From: Edaphochlamys debaryana
Lineage: Eukaryota; Chlorophyta; Chlorophyceae; Chlamydomonadales
Direction of reading: 5' to 3'
DNA: 64,000 bases
Assembly: GCA_016858145.1 (NCBI GenBank)
Contig: JAEHOE010000024.1
Span: 992,001 to 1,056,000 of the forward strand
The first letter of the stretch is position 1; every line of letters begins with the position of its first letter. The translations under genes and the position numbers were made by a program. Shown here piece after piece: positions 34,201-46,200 of this stretch. The notes beneath the pieces were generated by a model, which made no database searches, was not told the DNA's origin, and worked only from the letters and a program-made list of their open reading frames with translations.

Positions 34201-37200
34201 GCCAGCCAGCCGCCAGACGGCCGGACGGGTCCGTGTGGACGGACCGGACTGGACGGAAGGCAGGGCCGTACTGCAGCCCCGCGGCCGCGAGCCGGGCGTA
34301 GAAGGCGGCTGGGGCCATGGGCACAGGGCAGCGCGTGCGAGTAGCGTCGGCGGAGGCCGGGCGGCAGGATGCCTTGGCGCTGGGCGGCTGGGAGGCGGTG
34401 GCGGGGGTGGTGTGGGTCGGGAGGAAGGTGGCGGTGGCCGTCATGTGGACGGTGGGGTGGGCGGCTGCAGCAGGGCCCGAGCGCGAGAGGATGCGGATGG
34501 CACCTGTGCTGGTGTCCAGCACCGCAACCAGCTCCATCACCGGCGGAGATTCGGCAGCGGGCGCTGCAGGCGGGGGCACAGGCGGCAGCACGCAAGGCGC
34601 CGCGAAGCGGACGCCCAGCAGCGCCGCGCCGCCGGCAGCGGCAGCGGCCGACGGGGCCGAGGCCGCCACTGCCGCCGCCGCCATCTCCAGGTAGCCCGCG
34701 CCCGGGAACAGCGGCTTGCCGCCAACCACGTGGTCGTACAAGTACGACACGTGCGCGCACGGCAGCGGCAGTACGACCTCCACGAAAGCCGAGGCTGCCA
34801 CGCGCGCCACGTACGCCAGTGGGTGGCCCACGGGCAGCGGCAGCACACGCCGGAAGTCCCGTCGCTTCCAGGTCATAGCGCCAACGGTGCTGCCCTCGTC
34901 GCTAGCGCCTACGCCGCTCGTCTCCTCCTCCGACCCCACCGCAGCCAGCAACCGCACCACGGCGTGTGCGTTGACGCCGCTCATCCCGAACGAGCTGGTG
35001 CCGGCGAAGGCCGCAGCGTCGCTGCAGTCAGCGGTGCCGGGCGCGGGCGTGGCAGCCGGGCCGGGCTGCAGCGGCAGGCGCGTGACGAGGCCGGGGGTGC
35101 CCTCGAGCGTGGCGGCGACGTGGGGGTTGATGGCCCGGTAGCGCAGCGGCGGTGCGGCCTGGGAGGTGAGGTAGTCCATGGCCTGCAGCAGGCCTGCAAG
35201 GCCGGCCGTGCCCTCCAGGTGCCCCGTCAGGGCCTTGATGGCGCCCAGGGTCAGCAGCGGCGTCTGCGGGCGGAGGCGGCCAATAGGGCTGGAGTCAGCG
35301 TATGCAAGAGCCAATCCTTGCAGCATACCATTCCGATAGGGAGCAACCCGTGCATTACAGGCAGGGAAGGGCACGGACTCAAGTTGCGGGTGTCCCCAGA
35401 GCTGTACCCACGGCACCCACGCACCTTGGCCAGTGCCTTGACGAGCGCGTTACTCTCGATGGGGTCGCCCAGGGGCGTGCCGGTGCCGTGGGTGGCCACG
35501 AAGCCCAGCCCCGCAGCGGCGCCCGCCTGCGCCGCGGCCGCAGCCACCAGCGCCGCCTGGCTGGGGCCGTGCGGCGCCGTAAGGCCGCTGCTGCGGCCGT
35601 CCTGGTTGACGGCCGAGCCGGCCAGCACAGCACGGGCCGTGACCGGCGGCGAGGCGGCGGCGCCAGAGGCAGAGGCCGCAACGGGGAAGTAGCCCTCGAG
35701 GACGATGGCGGTGAAGCCTGCAAGCGCACGCGATGATGGGTCATCACCGCAGCAATACAGAGCCAACAGGTATACTATGTTGCTCCACTCCCCGCAAGCC
35801 CGGCCGACCCACCCTCGCCCCGGCCGTAGCCGTCCGCCTCCGCCCCGAACGCCTTGCAGCGGCCGTCCGGCGACAGCGCCTGCACACGACTCATGGCGGC
35901 CGAGGCGCCCCGCGGCAGCAGCATGGCGTTGACGCCCGCCGCCAGGGCCGCGGGCGACTCGCGCGAGCGGATGCTGGCGGCCGCCAGGTGGGCGGCCACG
36001 AGCGAGGAGGAGCAGGCGGTGTTGGTGGGCACGCAGGGGCCTGCGGGGCAAACACACAGGGAATCAGCAAGCAAGGCGAGGTAAGGGCACAAAGGCAACA
36101 GGCGATATGAGGCAAGCTCAGGGAGAAGCGGTAGTGCAGAGTTGCCGCCTACCTGTGAGGCCGAAGGTGTACGACACGCGGCCCGCCATGAAGGCCAGGC
36201 CGTTGCCCGTGACCGCCTGCGCGTGGCCAGCCTTGAGGCCCCCGGCGCCGTACAGCAGCTCGCCGTACTCGAGCCAGATGCAGCCCACGTAGCAGCCCAG
36301 CGGCGTGCCCAGGAGCGACGAGGCGGGCCTGGGGGTTCGAGGTGGGATGGGAGTCACTCTGTCATGGTGCAGGCGTAGGGCGGACGCAGGGTAAGAGGTT
36401 GTGGGGGCATCAGAGGGGCCCCACGCACCTGCCGGCGTCGACAAAGGCTGCCAGCGCCTCCTCGAGCAGCAGGCGCTGCTGCGGGTCCATGAGCGCCGCC
36501 TCGCCGTCGCCCAGGCCGAAGGCGGCCGAGTCGAACTGGTGCACGGAGCCAACGAAGGTGCCCAGCCGAGTGGCCACGCCGTCTGCGGGCAGGGGCAGTG
36601 GGGGGTGTCAAGCTTTAGAGGGGCGCCACTCTCTCTTCCCTACCTCTATCCCTACCGATGCTGAACCCCTGCCGTGGACCGACCTTGCGGCGAGTGGTAC
36701 GCGTGCTCGGGGTCCCAGCGGCCGTACGGCGCGGGGCTGTGCAGCTCCACGTTGTCGCGGCTGGCTGCGTGCAGCTTCTCCAGGCTGCCCTCGATGCCGC
36801 CGGCGTAGCGCGTGCTCAGGCCCGTGACCAGCACCACCACCTCCTGGCTTGCAGCCCTGCGGCGGCCCGAGACGGCAGCGCCCGGCCGCACACGGCCCAG
36901 CGCCGTGCCGGCGGCAGCACGGGGTGTGCGCCTGCGTGCCGCGGCCACCGCGCCCTCCATCTCCTCCTCATCCATTGCTGCTGACAGCGTCTCCTCGAAC
37001 TCGCTGTCCTCCTCCTCGTCCCAGGCCTCTCCCTCCTCGTCGTCAAAGTCAGTGTCAGAGCCGGCGGCGCGGCCAGCGGCGGCAGCAGCGACACCGCCGC
37101 CGCTGGTCTCCAGCTCGGTGGCAACCAAGCCGGCGATGGCCGCCGGCGTGGGGTAGTCGAACACGAGTGTGCCCGGCAGCTGCACCCCGAAGGATTGCGA

Positions 37201-40200
37201 CAGCTGGTTCCTCAGCTCCACGGCACCCTGGAGAAAGGTGGCGGAGAGCAGCGAGAGAGGCATTTGCGCAACAGACATGCAAGGCAGCAGGGTTGTAACA
37301 TGTCACTGAACGAAACCCTCAGCCAAGCACTCGCACCCACCAGGCTGTCCAGGCCCGCCTCCATGAGGCTGGCGGTGGGCTCCAGGGAGCTGGCGCCCAT
37401 GACCTGCGCACGAAGACAAGGCGGGTCCACTGATGCAATGTAGAACACAGGGTATCAAGCACCGGGCCTAGGTTTGCCCAAACGGCTCCAGACATCTTAG
37501 CAAGGTGAGCGAAAGGGCAACAACTCCGGGCCCTCACCCCTTGCGCCATGCTGGTCACAGTCGACAGGACGGATGCCACAGACGCCGCAGGGCCGCCGGA
37601 CGCAGAGGGCGCCGACGCGGAGGCTGCAGCGCGCCGCCTTCTGCGAGGGGCCGCCGCTCCGGCTTGGGCGGTGCCGCTGCCCGGTGCCGCAGCAGCCGCC
37701 GGCGCGAAGTGCGACAGGAAGGCCGGCGGGCCGCCCGGCAGGCGGCGGAGGAACGCCGGCCAGTTGAAGGGGTTGGCTGCGACGATGGGCTCGGGCGGTG
37801 CAGAGAGCGAGGCGAGGCCAGGGCCGCGAAGAGCAGCAAGCACGCCTGCATAGGACCGTGGGCGGGATGACGAGTCAGCACGGAGTCAGGAACAGTCAAC
37901 AAGTCTGCAACCAGTCTTCTACCTTAATCGTCGACCAAGCAAGGACCGCACCTGCCAGTGCCGCCAGCCCCTGCTGCGGCTGTACCATCGCCATGCCCAT
38001 GCGCTCCACACGGGCGGCGGTGCTGGCATCCGCGGCAGCCATGCCGCCGCCGGCCCAGGCGCCCCACTGCACGCTGACCGCCGCCACCCCACGCGCAGCC
38101 GCAGCCGCCGCAGCGCCGTCAAGGCCTGCGTTGGCTGCGGCGTAGGCTGCCTGTCCCGGCGCGCCCAGCAGGGACGCGATGGACGAGAACAGCACCAGGC
38201 CGGCGGTCGGCTGCAGCTCGGCAGCTGCCGCCAGGTGCTCCAGGGCTGCCTGCTTGGGCGCCAGCACGCGGCGAAGGGCTGACAGCGTCTGGTTGCCCAC
38301 GGTGGCATCGGCCAGGACGCCGCCGGCGTGTACCAGCAGGGACACCGGCATGCCGTCTGGGTCCAGAGTGGCGGAAGTGGCGTGTGCGGCATCGGAGCCG
38401 GAGGAACTGTCGCAAGCGGCGATGGTGATGGCGGTGTGGGCCGAGGCGGCGGGGGAGAGCAGGCGGGAGGCGGCGTCAGGAGACAGGGCGCCCGAGCGGC
38501 TGAGCAGCTGCACGTGGGCGGCGCCGTGCTGGGCGAACCACTCAGCCAGGAGCACGGCCAGGGTGCCGGTGCCGCCCGTGATGAGGATGCGACCGCCCGT
38601 GAAGGCAGCTGCGGGCGGGGACGCGACGCTCAGGGGCCCGTGGCTCATGGGGGCAGCCGTGACGACCACCTTGCCCACGTGCCGGGCCTGGGACAGCTGA
38701 CGCAGCGCGGCGGCGACGGACGTCAGAGAGTGCACGGCGGACGGCAGAGGCCGAAGGTGGCCGGACGCCAGGCCATGCGACACGCGCGACAGCGCAGAGC
38801 CCAGCACGGCAGGGGGCATGAAGTCCACAGCGAGCAGACCGTACGACACGTCCGGGCGCTCCGAAGCCACGCGGGCAGCGGACCACACGTCGCGCTTGCC
38901 GATCTCCACCCAGCGGCCGCCGCGCCGGAGCCCAGACAGGCTCGCAGACACCATGCCGGGGCTGGTCAGGCTGTTGAGCACAACGCTGTAGCCGCGACCG
39001 CCCGTCGCCGCCGCCAGCTCCTCCACGGAGCCCAGGTCGCGGCTCGTCGACACGCAGCGCACGCCCAGACCACGCAGCAGAGCCCGCTTGGAGGGGCTGC
39101 CAGCGGTGGCCACCACCTCGCTGCCAAGAGAGGCCGCCAGCTGGACAGCCGCCAGGCCCACGCCGCCGGCCGCGGCGGGTAGCAACACACGCTCGCCAGC
39201 TTGCAGGCCGGCAGCCTGACGCAGAGCGGCGTCCACGGTGACGAAGACTGTGGGAGCGGTGGCGGCCTGCTCGAAGCTCAGCTGCGGAGGCATGGGCACA
39301 AGCGTCTGGGCGCTGGCCACGACGTGAGAGCCCAGGCTACCGGTGGCGAGGCCAAAGACGGCACGCCCAGGCAGCGGCAGGGCCTCGTTGCCCGCCAAGC
39401 CTGCTCGCTGCACCACGTCCGAGCCAGCCGCAACCACCACGCCAGAGCAGTCGCCCCCAGGCGCTCCAGGGTCGCCGGGGTACATGCCCAGCACGTTGAG
39501 CACGTCGCGGAAGTTGATGCCCACAGCGCGCACATGCAGCAGCACGGTACCCTCAGGGCAGGGCTGTGCGGCGGCGGCCAGGGGCACGGGCGCGAGGCTG
39601 GTGAGGGCGCCACGGGGCTGCGGCACGAGCTGGAAGGGCGCCGCGGGCGGAGCGGACACAGCAGCGGAGGGCAGCAGCCGCGGGGCGTAACGCACGGAAG
39701 CCGAGGCGGCAGGGCCGTAGCCATCAAACATGGTCCTGGGGCCTGCCGCCATGGGCCCAGCCGCACCCAACAGCAGGGCCGCCGCTGCTCCGGCGTCGGC
39801 GGCTGGGGCGTGGGGGTCCGTCTGGGAGCTGCTGACCTGCATTCCACCACCGCCCGCCTCCTGTGCCACGGTTCGGACGAGGCCGCGGAGGCTGGGCAGC
39901 GCGAGCTCCGACGCTGAGGCTGCCTGGGGAGTGGCACCGAGCGTCTGCAGGGCAATGGAGCTGAGGCCCGCACCGACTGATGCCTGGGCCGCTTGGAAGG
40001 CGGCGGGCAGGGCAGCCGAGGCCGCAGACGCTGCGGGAGAGGCGGTCAGACGGGGCGGCAGCGCAAGCACGGAGGCCTGAAGCTCGCTGCCGCCGCTGCC
40101 CTCATCCTCGACCGCCTCCGCCACCCAGCTGACGGCGTACAGGATGTCGGCCATAGCTGCGCTGGCCTGCCTTGCTGCCTCAGTGCCAGCGGCTGCCGCA

Positions 40201-43200
40201 GGGGCAGCTGGCGCCGCAGCCGCGCCGCCAACGGCACGCGACTCCAGGCCAACCACGTGTACGGCGGGGCTGCCGTACATGTCGTACAGGGTGATGTCAC
40301 GCAGCAGGGCGTCGGCGCGTCCCGACGGCACCTCGCAGGCGACGGCGAAGCGGGCCTCCTGTGCCGGCTCGGCGCACGAGCCTGCGCCGCTGCCGCCCAG
40401 GCTGCCGAGGGAGCTGGAGACGGCAAAGAGCTTCACTGCCACCGGCACAAAAGTGCGCTGTGGGGCCTGGCCTGCGGCCGACTGCCCGTCGCAGCCCACG
40501 GCTGCGCCCAGCTGGAAGGCTGAGTCGAGCAGGGCGGGATGGGCCGCTGCGTAGGCTGAGTGCGCCTCGTTGCCTGCCGGGGGCTCCAGGGCCGCACACG
40601 CCGCCGCCGCACCGCCATGCACGTCCCGCAGCGCACGGAAAGTGCTGCCGTACTGCAGCCCCGCCGCCGCCAGCTTGCCGTACAGGCCGGCGGAGGCCAT
40701 GGGCGTGGGCGTGGCGGCGCGGATGCACTCCCGGCTGCGAGCCCCGGCGCTGCGGCTTGCGGCAGAGCCCGACGGGGCTGCGGGTGCACCGCTGCCCTTG
40801 GCGAGCGCTGCTGCCTGGGGAGCGAAGACCGCCGTGGCCGTCAGGTGCACCGTAACGGTGGCACTTAAACTGGCGCCGGAGCGGCCACCGCTGCGGCGGG
40901 CCCGACTGGAGGCGGAGGAGGCCTGCAGGTCCTGTGTGCTGCTGACGACGACGACAGCGCCGGTGGACGTGTCAAGAGACACTGCCAGTAGGACCGGCGG
41001 CACGGCGGGTCGCTGCTGCGGCGGCGGCTGCGCAGCTGCGGGCGTCGACAGCACCAGCGGGGCCTTGATGGCGACGTCCGCCAAGGCCACAGCGCCGCCG
41101 CCCAGGCCGTGCGTGGCAATGTTGACCGCCGCCGCTGCGAGCTCCAGGTAGCCGGCACCAGGGAAGATGGGGCGGCCTGTGGGAACCGTGGAAGCAAAAC
41201 GCTCAGCGCACATCACAGCAGATGGGCAAGCCCAATGCGCTTATGCCGTCTGCGGTCCATTACCCTTGCAACCCACCGTTGACTTGGTGGTGCAGCAGGA
41301 ACGCGGCTGCGGGGTGGGCCAAGTCCGCGAAGAAGGTGACGCGGCGCGAGCCGGCTGCTGCCGTAGCGTGCCTCAGCAGGGAGTGCGCCGGGGGAAGCAC
41401 GTAGCTGTAGGCGCGGTTCCACACGGCGCAGGCCTCCTGGCCCTGGGGCTGGGCCTCGGCGCCAGGCTCAGCTGCGTCACTGGAGCGGGGCGCAGCGCTG
41501 ATGAGCACGTGCGCGTTGGTGCCCTGGAAGGCGAAGGAGCTGACGCCCGTGATGGCGGCCTCGGGTGATGCGGCCGGGCGGCCCACCGCAGCTCGGGGCA
41601 GCAGCATTCCGCCCTGCGTGGCCGCAACCACTTCGGTGAGGTGGGGGTTGGGCGTGCGGAGGTGCAGGACGGGCTGGGTGACGGAGAGGGCCGAGGCCCA
41701 GGCAGCGTGGGCCACTCCCGTGAGGCCGGCTGCGGGCTCCGTGTGGCCAACGCCGCTCTTGTCGGCAGCAAGGGTGAGCGGCAGAGCCCGGCTGCTGGTG
41801 GACGGGACGAGGACTGCCGCCGCCGCCCCGACCTCGATGGGGTCGCCCAGCGGCGTGCCGGTGCCGTGCATGGACAGAGCCGCCACGGCCGAGGGGTGCA
41901 GGTCGGCGGAGTGGAGAGCGGCGCGGATGACGGCCTGCTGCGCGGGGCCGTTGGGGGCGGTGAGGCTGCTGCTACGCCCGTCCTGGTTGACCGAGGCCCC
42001 AACCACGATGGCAACCAAGCTGCCCATGTTGGAGCCACTGGTGCCAGCCTCCGAGGGCCAGAAGGCGCGGAGGAGGGCCGATACGGCGGCCTCGCCTCGC
42101 ACGTAACCATCAGCGGAAGCGTCCAGCGTCTTGCAGCGCCCATCGGGCGCCAGCATGCCTGCGAGCGAGCATGCCGGGGCACGGGGGCATCACAACCAGC
42201 CAGACCTTCCAATGAACACCAAGTTCGTTACTAGCTGATCTTAAGCCTTACGCCATATTTCACGTCACAGCTCCAGTCCGGACGCGCGGAGAGCCATGCC
42301 GGTCGCAGTCCTCGGAAACACTCGAGACAGCAACCTCGCAGTGAGCTAAGCAGTTCAAAGACCCGAGCATCATGATGATATCGTAGTTGTGAGCAGTGTT
42401 GGGCAGCAAGCGACAAGTAAGCTGCTCGCAACAGCTGGTTCTTGCAGAGCGGCTGTTGTGAGCTTGTGGGAAGCAATTGCTGTGTGGAAACGACTGAGCT
42501 GTAAGCCTGTAACCATGTGTTGGCGAAGAGGAGTTCTTCCGCATCGCGTGCCGACCGCGGTCCGAACCCATTCTCCGACCCCACCGACCCGACAATCGGC
42601 CCTGATATCTCCTTCCCTACCCGCAGTTTGGAACATGGCCGATAGGCTTGGCGTCAGGATGGTCCTTACACCCGCCACCAGAGCAGAGCCGCAGTCGCCC
42701 GCCTCCATTCCCCTCATGGCCAGGTGTGTGGCCACCAACGAGGACGAGCAGGCCGTGTCGACAGCGGTCGCGGGGCCGCGCAGCCCGAAGGTGAAGGCCA
42801 GGCGGCCGGCGGCCACGGACAGGGCCGAACCTGCGAAAAACAAGTCAGCACAAGATTCAGGTCATGCCAGTCTTGCCGCAAAGGCGAAGCCCAAGCAGGG
42901 CCCAAGGGTTCTTTGTTGCCCCCCGCCCACACCCATCGCCAATTCCCTGCACCCCTGCCTCACCTGTGGCGCTGAAGGCGCCGATGGGCGTGTGGGCCTT
43001 CTTGAGGTCCGCGTAGTCGGGCGTAGACACGCCCACGTACACACCCACCGCGGAGGCCCCGGCCAGGCCGCCGCTGGCCTCGGCCCCGGCCGCGGGGGCG
43101 GGGGGCTGTGGCCGTACGGCCAGTAGCTCGGCGGCCAGCTCCAGCAGCAACCGCTGCTGAGGGTCCATCATGGTCGCCTCGGCGGCCTATGGGGCGGGGA

Positions 43201-46200
43201 CAGGCACATGACAACAGCGCTTGCATACATGCATTGTACGGGCCAGGGTTCTGACAGAGGTTGGGCTATGTGAGGGAACAGCTCAACACCTTGACCTCAG
43301 CACGGTATCCGACGGGCACTCACCGACAGGCCGAAGGCGGCCGGGTCGAACGTGGCCACTCGGTCTCCCGGCAGGAAGGCGCCGAAGCGGGGCGCCACGC
43401 CCTCGGTGAGGCTGCGCTCCACGTCCCACCGGGCCTCGGGCACCACGGACACAATGTCCCGCAGCTCCGCCCCCAGCGCGGGAGGCGGCGAGCCCGCTTG
43501 GCCCGCGGCCATGGCGGGGCTTGCGCGGGCCAAGGCCACCACCCCCACCATCATGCTCCGCCCGGAGGAGCGCCTGCCCGCTGCGCCGGCCAGGGATCGC
43601 AGGCCGGCACCGGGCCGGGCCTGCTGCGCTGACACAAGCATACGCGTGGCAGACGACTCCTCAGCCTCATGAAACAGGGTGAACTCCTCCTCCTCGCCAC
43701 GCTGGGTGTCGTCAAGAAGCCACGTTTCGTCGTCTTCGCCCACTGCAGCCGCCGCAGCCCTCGAGGGCGCGGCCGAGGCGGGCGGGCCGGCTGGGGCAGG
43801 CCCCGAGGCGGCAACGAAGGTGGTGATTGCGTCGATGGTGGGGTAGTCGAAGACCAGGGTCGATGGCAGGGCCACCTGAGGTGGGACACGGAGGTGGGGT
43901 ACCGGTTAGCGGGGATAAGGCTCGATTGGGGGGTCAGGGAGGGCAATGCATGAGCTGATGCTTACCCTCAGCCTCGCCTCCAGCTCGTTCCGCAGCTCCA
44001 CGGCGCCCAGGCTGTCCAGGCCCGAGCCCATCAGAGGGGCGTCGGGGGACACGGAGGACCCGACAACGCCGCGCACCGCGGCCGAGACCTGCAAATGGAG
44101 GGCGAAGAGGAAGTGAACACGTGCTGAACTGCACGCCAGCAGAAGTCTTTCCCATGCGGCCAATCCCACACAGCCTTCATACCCACCTCTTCCCGGATCG
44201 CATCTGGGTCTAGACCGCGGCGTGCCGGCCCTGCTGCCGCCGCCGCCGCGCCCTGGCGCCGCGGGGCGCGCTGTGCCGTTGGCGCGGCTTCGACGGCTGC
44301 GGCTGAGGGCGCAGCGGCCGATGGCAGGAGGTGCTGAAGGAGAGGCGGAAGGGCGCCTGAGCTGGGCGGGCGGCGCTCGGCAAAGCGGCGCCAGTTGAAG
44401 GGCGAGGCGGCGACGACAGGCAGCATAGGGCCTGCGGGCAGGAAGAAAGCTCAGTTAAGAACAGGGCAGCCTTATGAACCTGAGGAGCACAGAGCTGCTA
44501 GGAAGACTCATCACGCACCCGCTGTGGAGGCCGAGGCAAGCACAGCCTCAAGCGCTCGCAGGCCCTGCTCCGGAGAGAGAGCGCCCACGCCCGCCGCCTC
44601 GTTCTTGGCGGCAGTAACCGATGCCATGCCGCCACCCGCCCAGGCGCCCCACTGCACCGCCACGGCTGGCATGCCTCGGGCAGCCAGTGCCGCCGCGGCG
44701 GCGTCGAGGCCAGAGTTGGCGGCGGCGTAGTTGGCCTGGCCGGGAGAGCCCAGCAGGGAAGCGACGGACGAGAAGAGCACGTGCGCAGCGGAGGGCTGCA
44801 GGGCCATCAGCGGCTCGAGGGCGGCCAGTGCCGAAAGCTTGGGCGCGGCCACGCGGCGGGCACCGGCGGCCGTCTGGTTGCCGAGAGCAGCATCCGCCAG
44901 CACGCCGCCGGCATGGAGAACCCCCGCGAGCGTCAGCCCTGAGGCTGTCAGCTCAGAGGCCACCGCTGCCGCATCGCCAGCACACGCGGCGTCGCAGCGG
45001 AGCAGCGTGACGGCGGCAGCGCGGAGCGGCGAGGCGGGGTCGAAGAGGCCAGCCAGTGGCGACGTAGCCTCGGTCGGCAGGGCGCCCGTGCGGGAGGCCA
45101 GCAGCAGGCGAGTGCCGGGGGCCACGGCGGCCAGCCAGGCCGCCACCAGGGCTCCCAGAGCGCCGGTGCCGCCCGTCACGAGCACCGCCGAGCCAGCGCC
45201 CATGCCGGCGGCCGAAAGTGCGCCGCTGGAGCTAGCGCTGGCACTGCCCATGCCTCCAAGGAGGGACGGTGAGCGGATGGTGGCAAAGGCGGGGCTGGTG
45301 CACGTGAGGACGATCTTGCCGACGTGCCGGGCCTGGGACATCTGACGCATGGCGGCCGCGACGGAGGCAATGGAGTGTGTGACGCGGGGGATGGGGCGGA
45401 CGGCGCCGGAAGCCATGCGGGCGCTGAGGCTGTGCAGGGCTTTGCGCAGCACTGCCGGGGGCATGAAGTCCACAGCAAGCAGGCCGTACGACACGTCCGG
45501 GCGCTCCGAAGCCACGCGGGCAGCGGACCACACGTCGCGCTTGCCGATCTCCACCCAGCGGCCGCCGCGGCGGAGGCCGGACAGGCTCGCAGACACCATG
45601 CCGGGGCTGGTCAGGCTGTTGAGCACAACGCTGTAGCCGCGACCGCCCGTCGCCGCCGTCAGCTCCTCCACGGAGCCCAGGTCGCGGCTCGTCGACACGC
45701 AGCGCACGCCCAGACCACGCAGCAGAGCGCGCTTGGAGGGGCCGCCGGCGGTGGCGACCACCTCGCCGCCCAGCGAGGCCGCCAGCTGGACAGCCGCCAG
45801 GCCCACGCCGCCGGCCGCAGCATGGACGAGCACGCGGTCTCCCGGACGCACTCCGGCCTCGTCAGCCAGAGCCGCCTGGACCGTCAGGAAGATGGTCGGG
45901 CTGGCGGCTGCATCCTCGAAAGCCACACACGGCGGCATGGGGGCCATGGTGTCAACCGGCGCAAGGACATGGGAGCCCATGCAGCCGGTAGCGAGGCCAA
46001 ACACCGCGTCGCCTGCTCCAGGTCCCGAGACCACCACCCCCGCAAAGTCGCTGCCGGGCGCTCCCGGGTCGCCGGGGTACATGCCCAGCACGTTGAGCAC
46101 GTCGCGGAAGTTGAGCCCCACCGCGCGCACGGCCACAATGCTGCGGCCGGGCGGCAGAGGCGAAAAGATGTCGACGGGCGAGGGGCGGAGGGACTCGAGG

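Larger units (their letters stand above)
37110..43560 (-). other. PKS module E: KS-DH-ER-KR-ACP
   Basis: Exons: rest of 43875-43324, then 43186-42964, 42830-42621, 42158-41277, 41176-37952, 37845-37538, 37403-37341 and the start of 37227-36684. The KS has [17 protein letters not shown] and KSGVGHTEP. The DH active-site motif HQVNG / [11 protein letters not shown] is cut by intron 41177-41276 and restored by splicing; its second site is [12 protein letters not shown]. The ER (about 39640-38690) has [13 protein letters not shown]. The KR (about 38595-37960) has [19 protein letters not shown] and AYAAAN. The ACP Ser lies in a 63-nt micro-exon (37403-37341, ending AGLDSL) followed by [10 protein letters not shown]. 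An acidic linker ([16 protein letters not shown]) precedes the next KS. A fully reduced unit is expected. Confidence 0.93.

Noticed and set aside
42159..42620. Inserted element or gene in the longest PKS intron
   Set aside because: No terminal repeats, target-site duplication or coding frame was seen; it is simply longer than its homologue.
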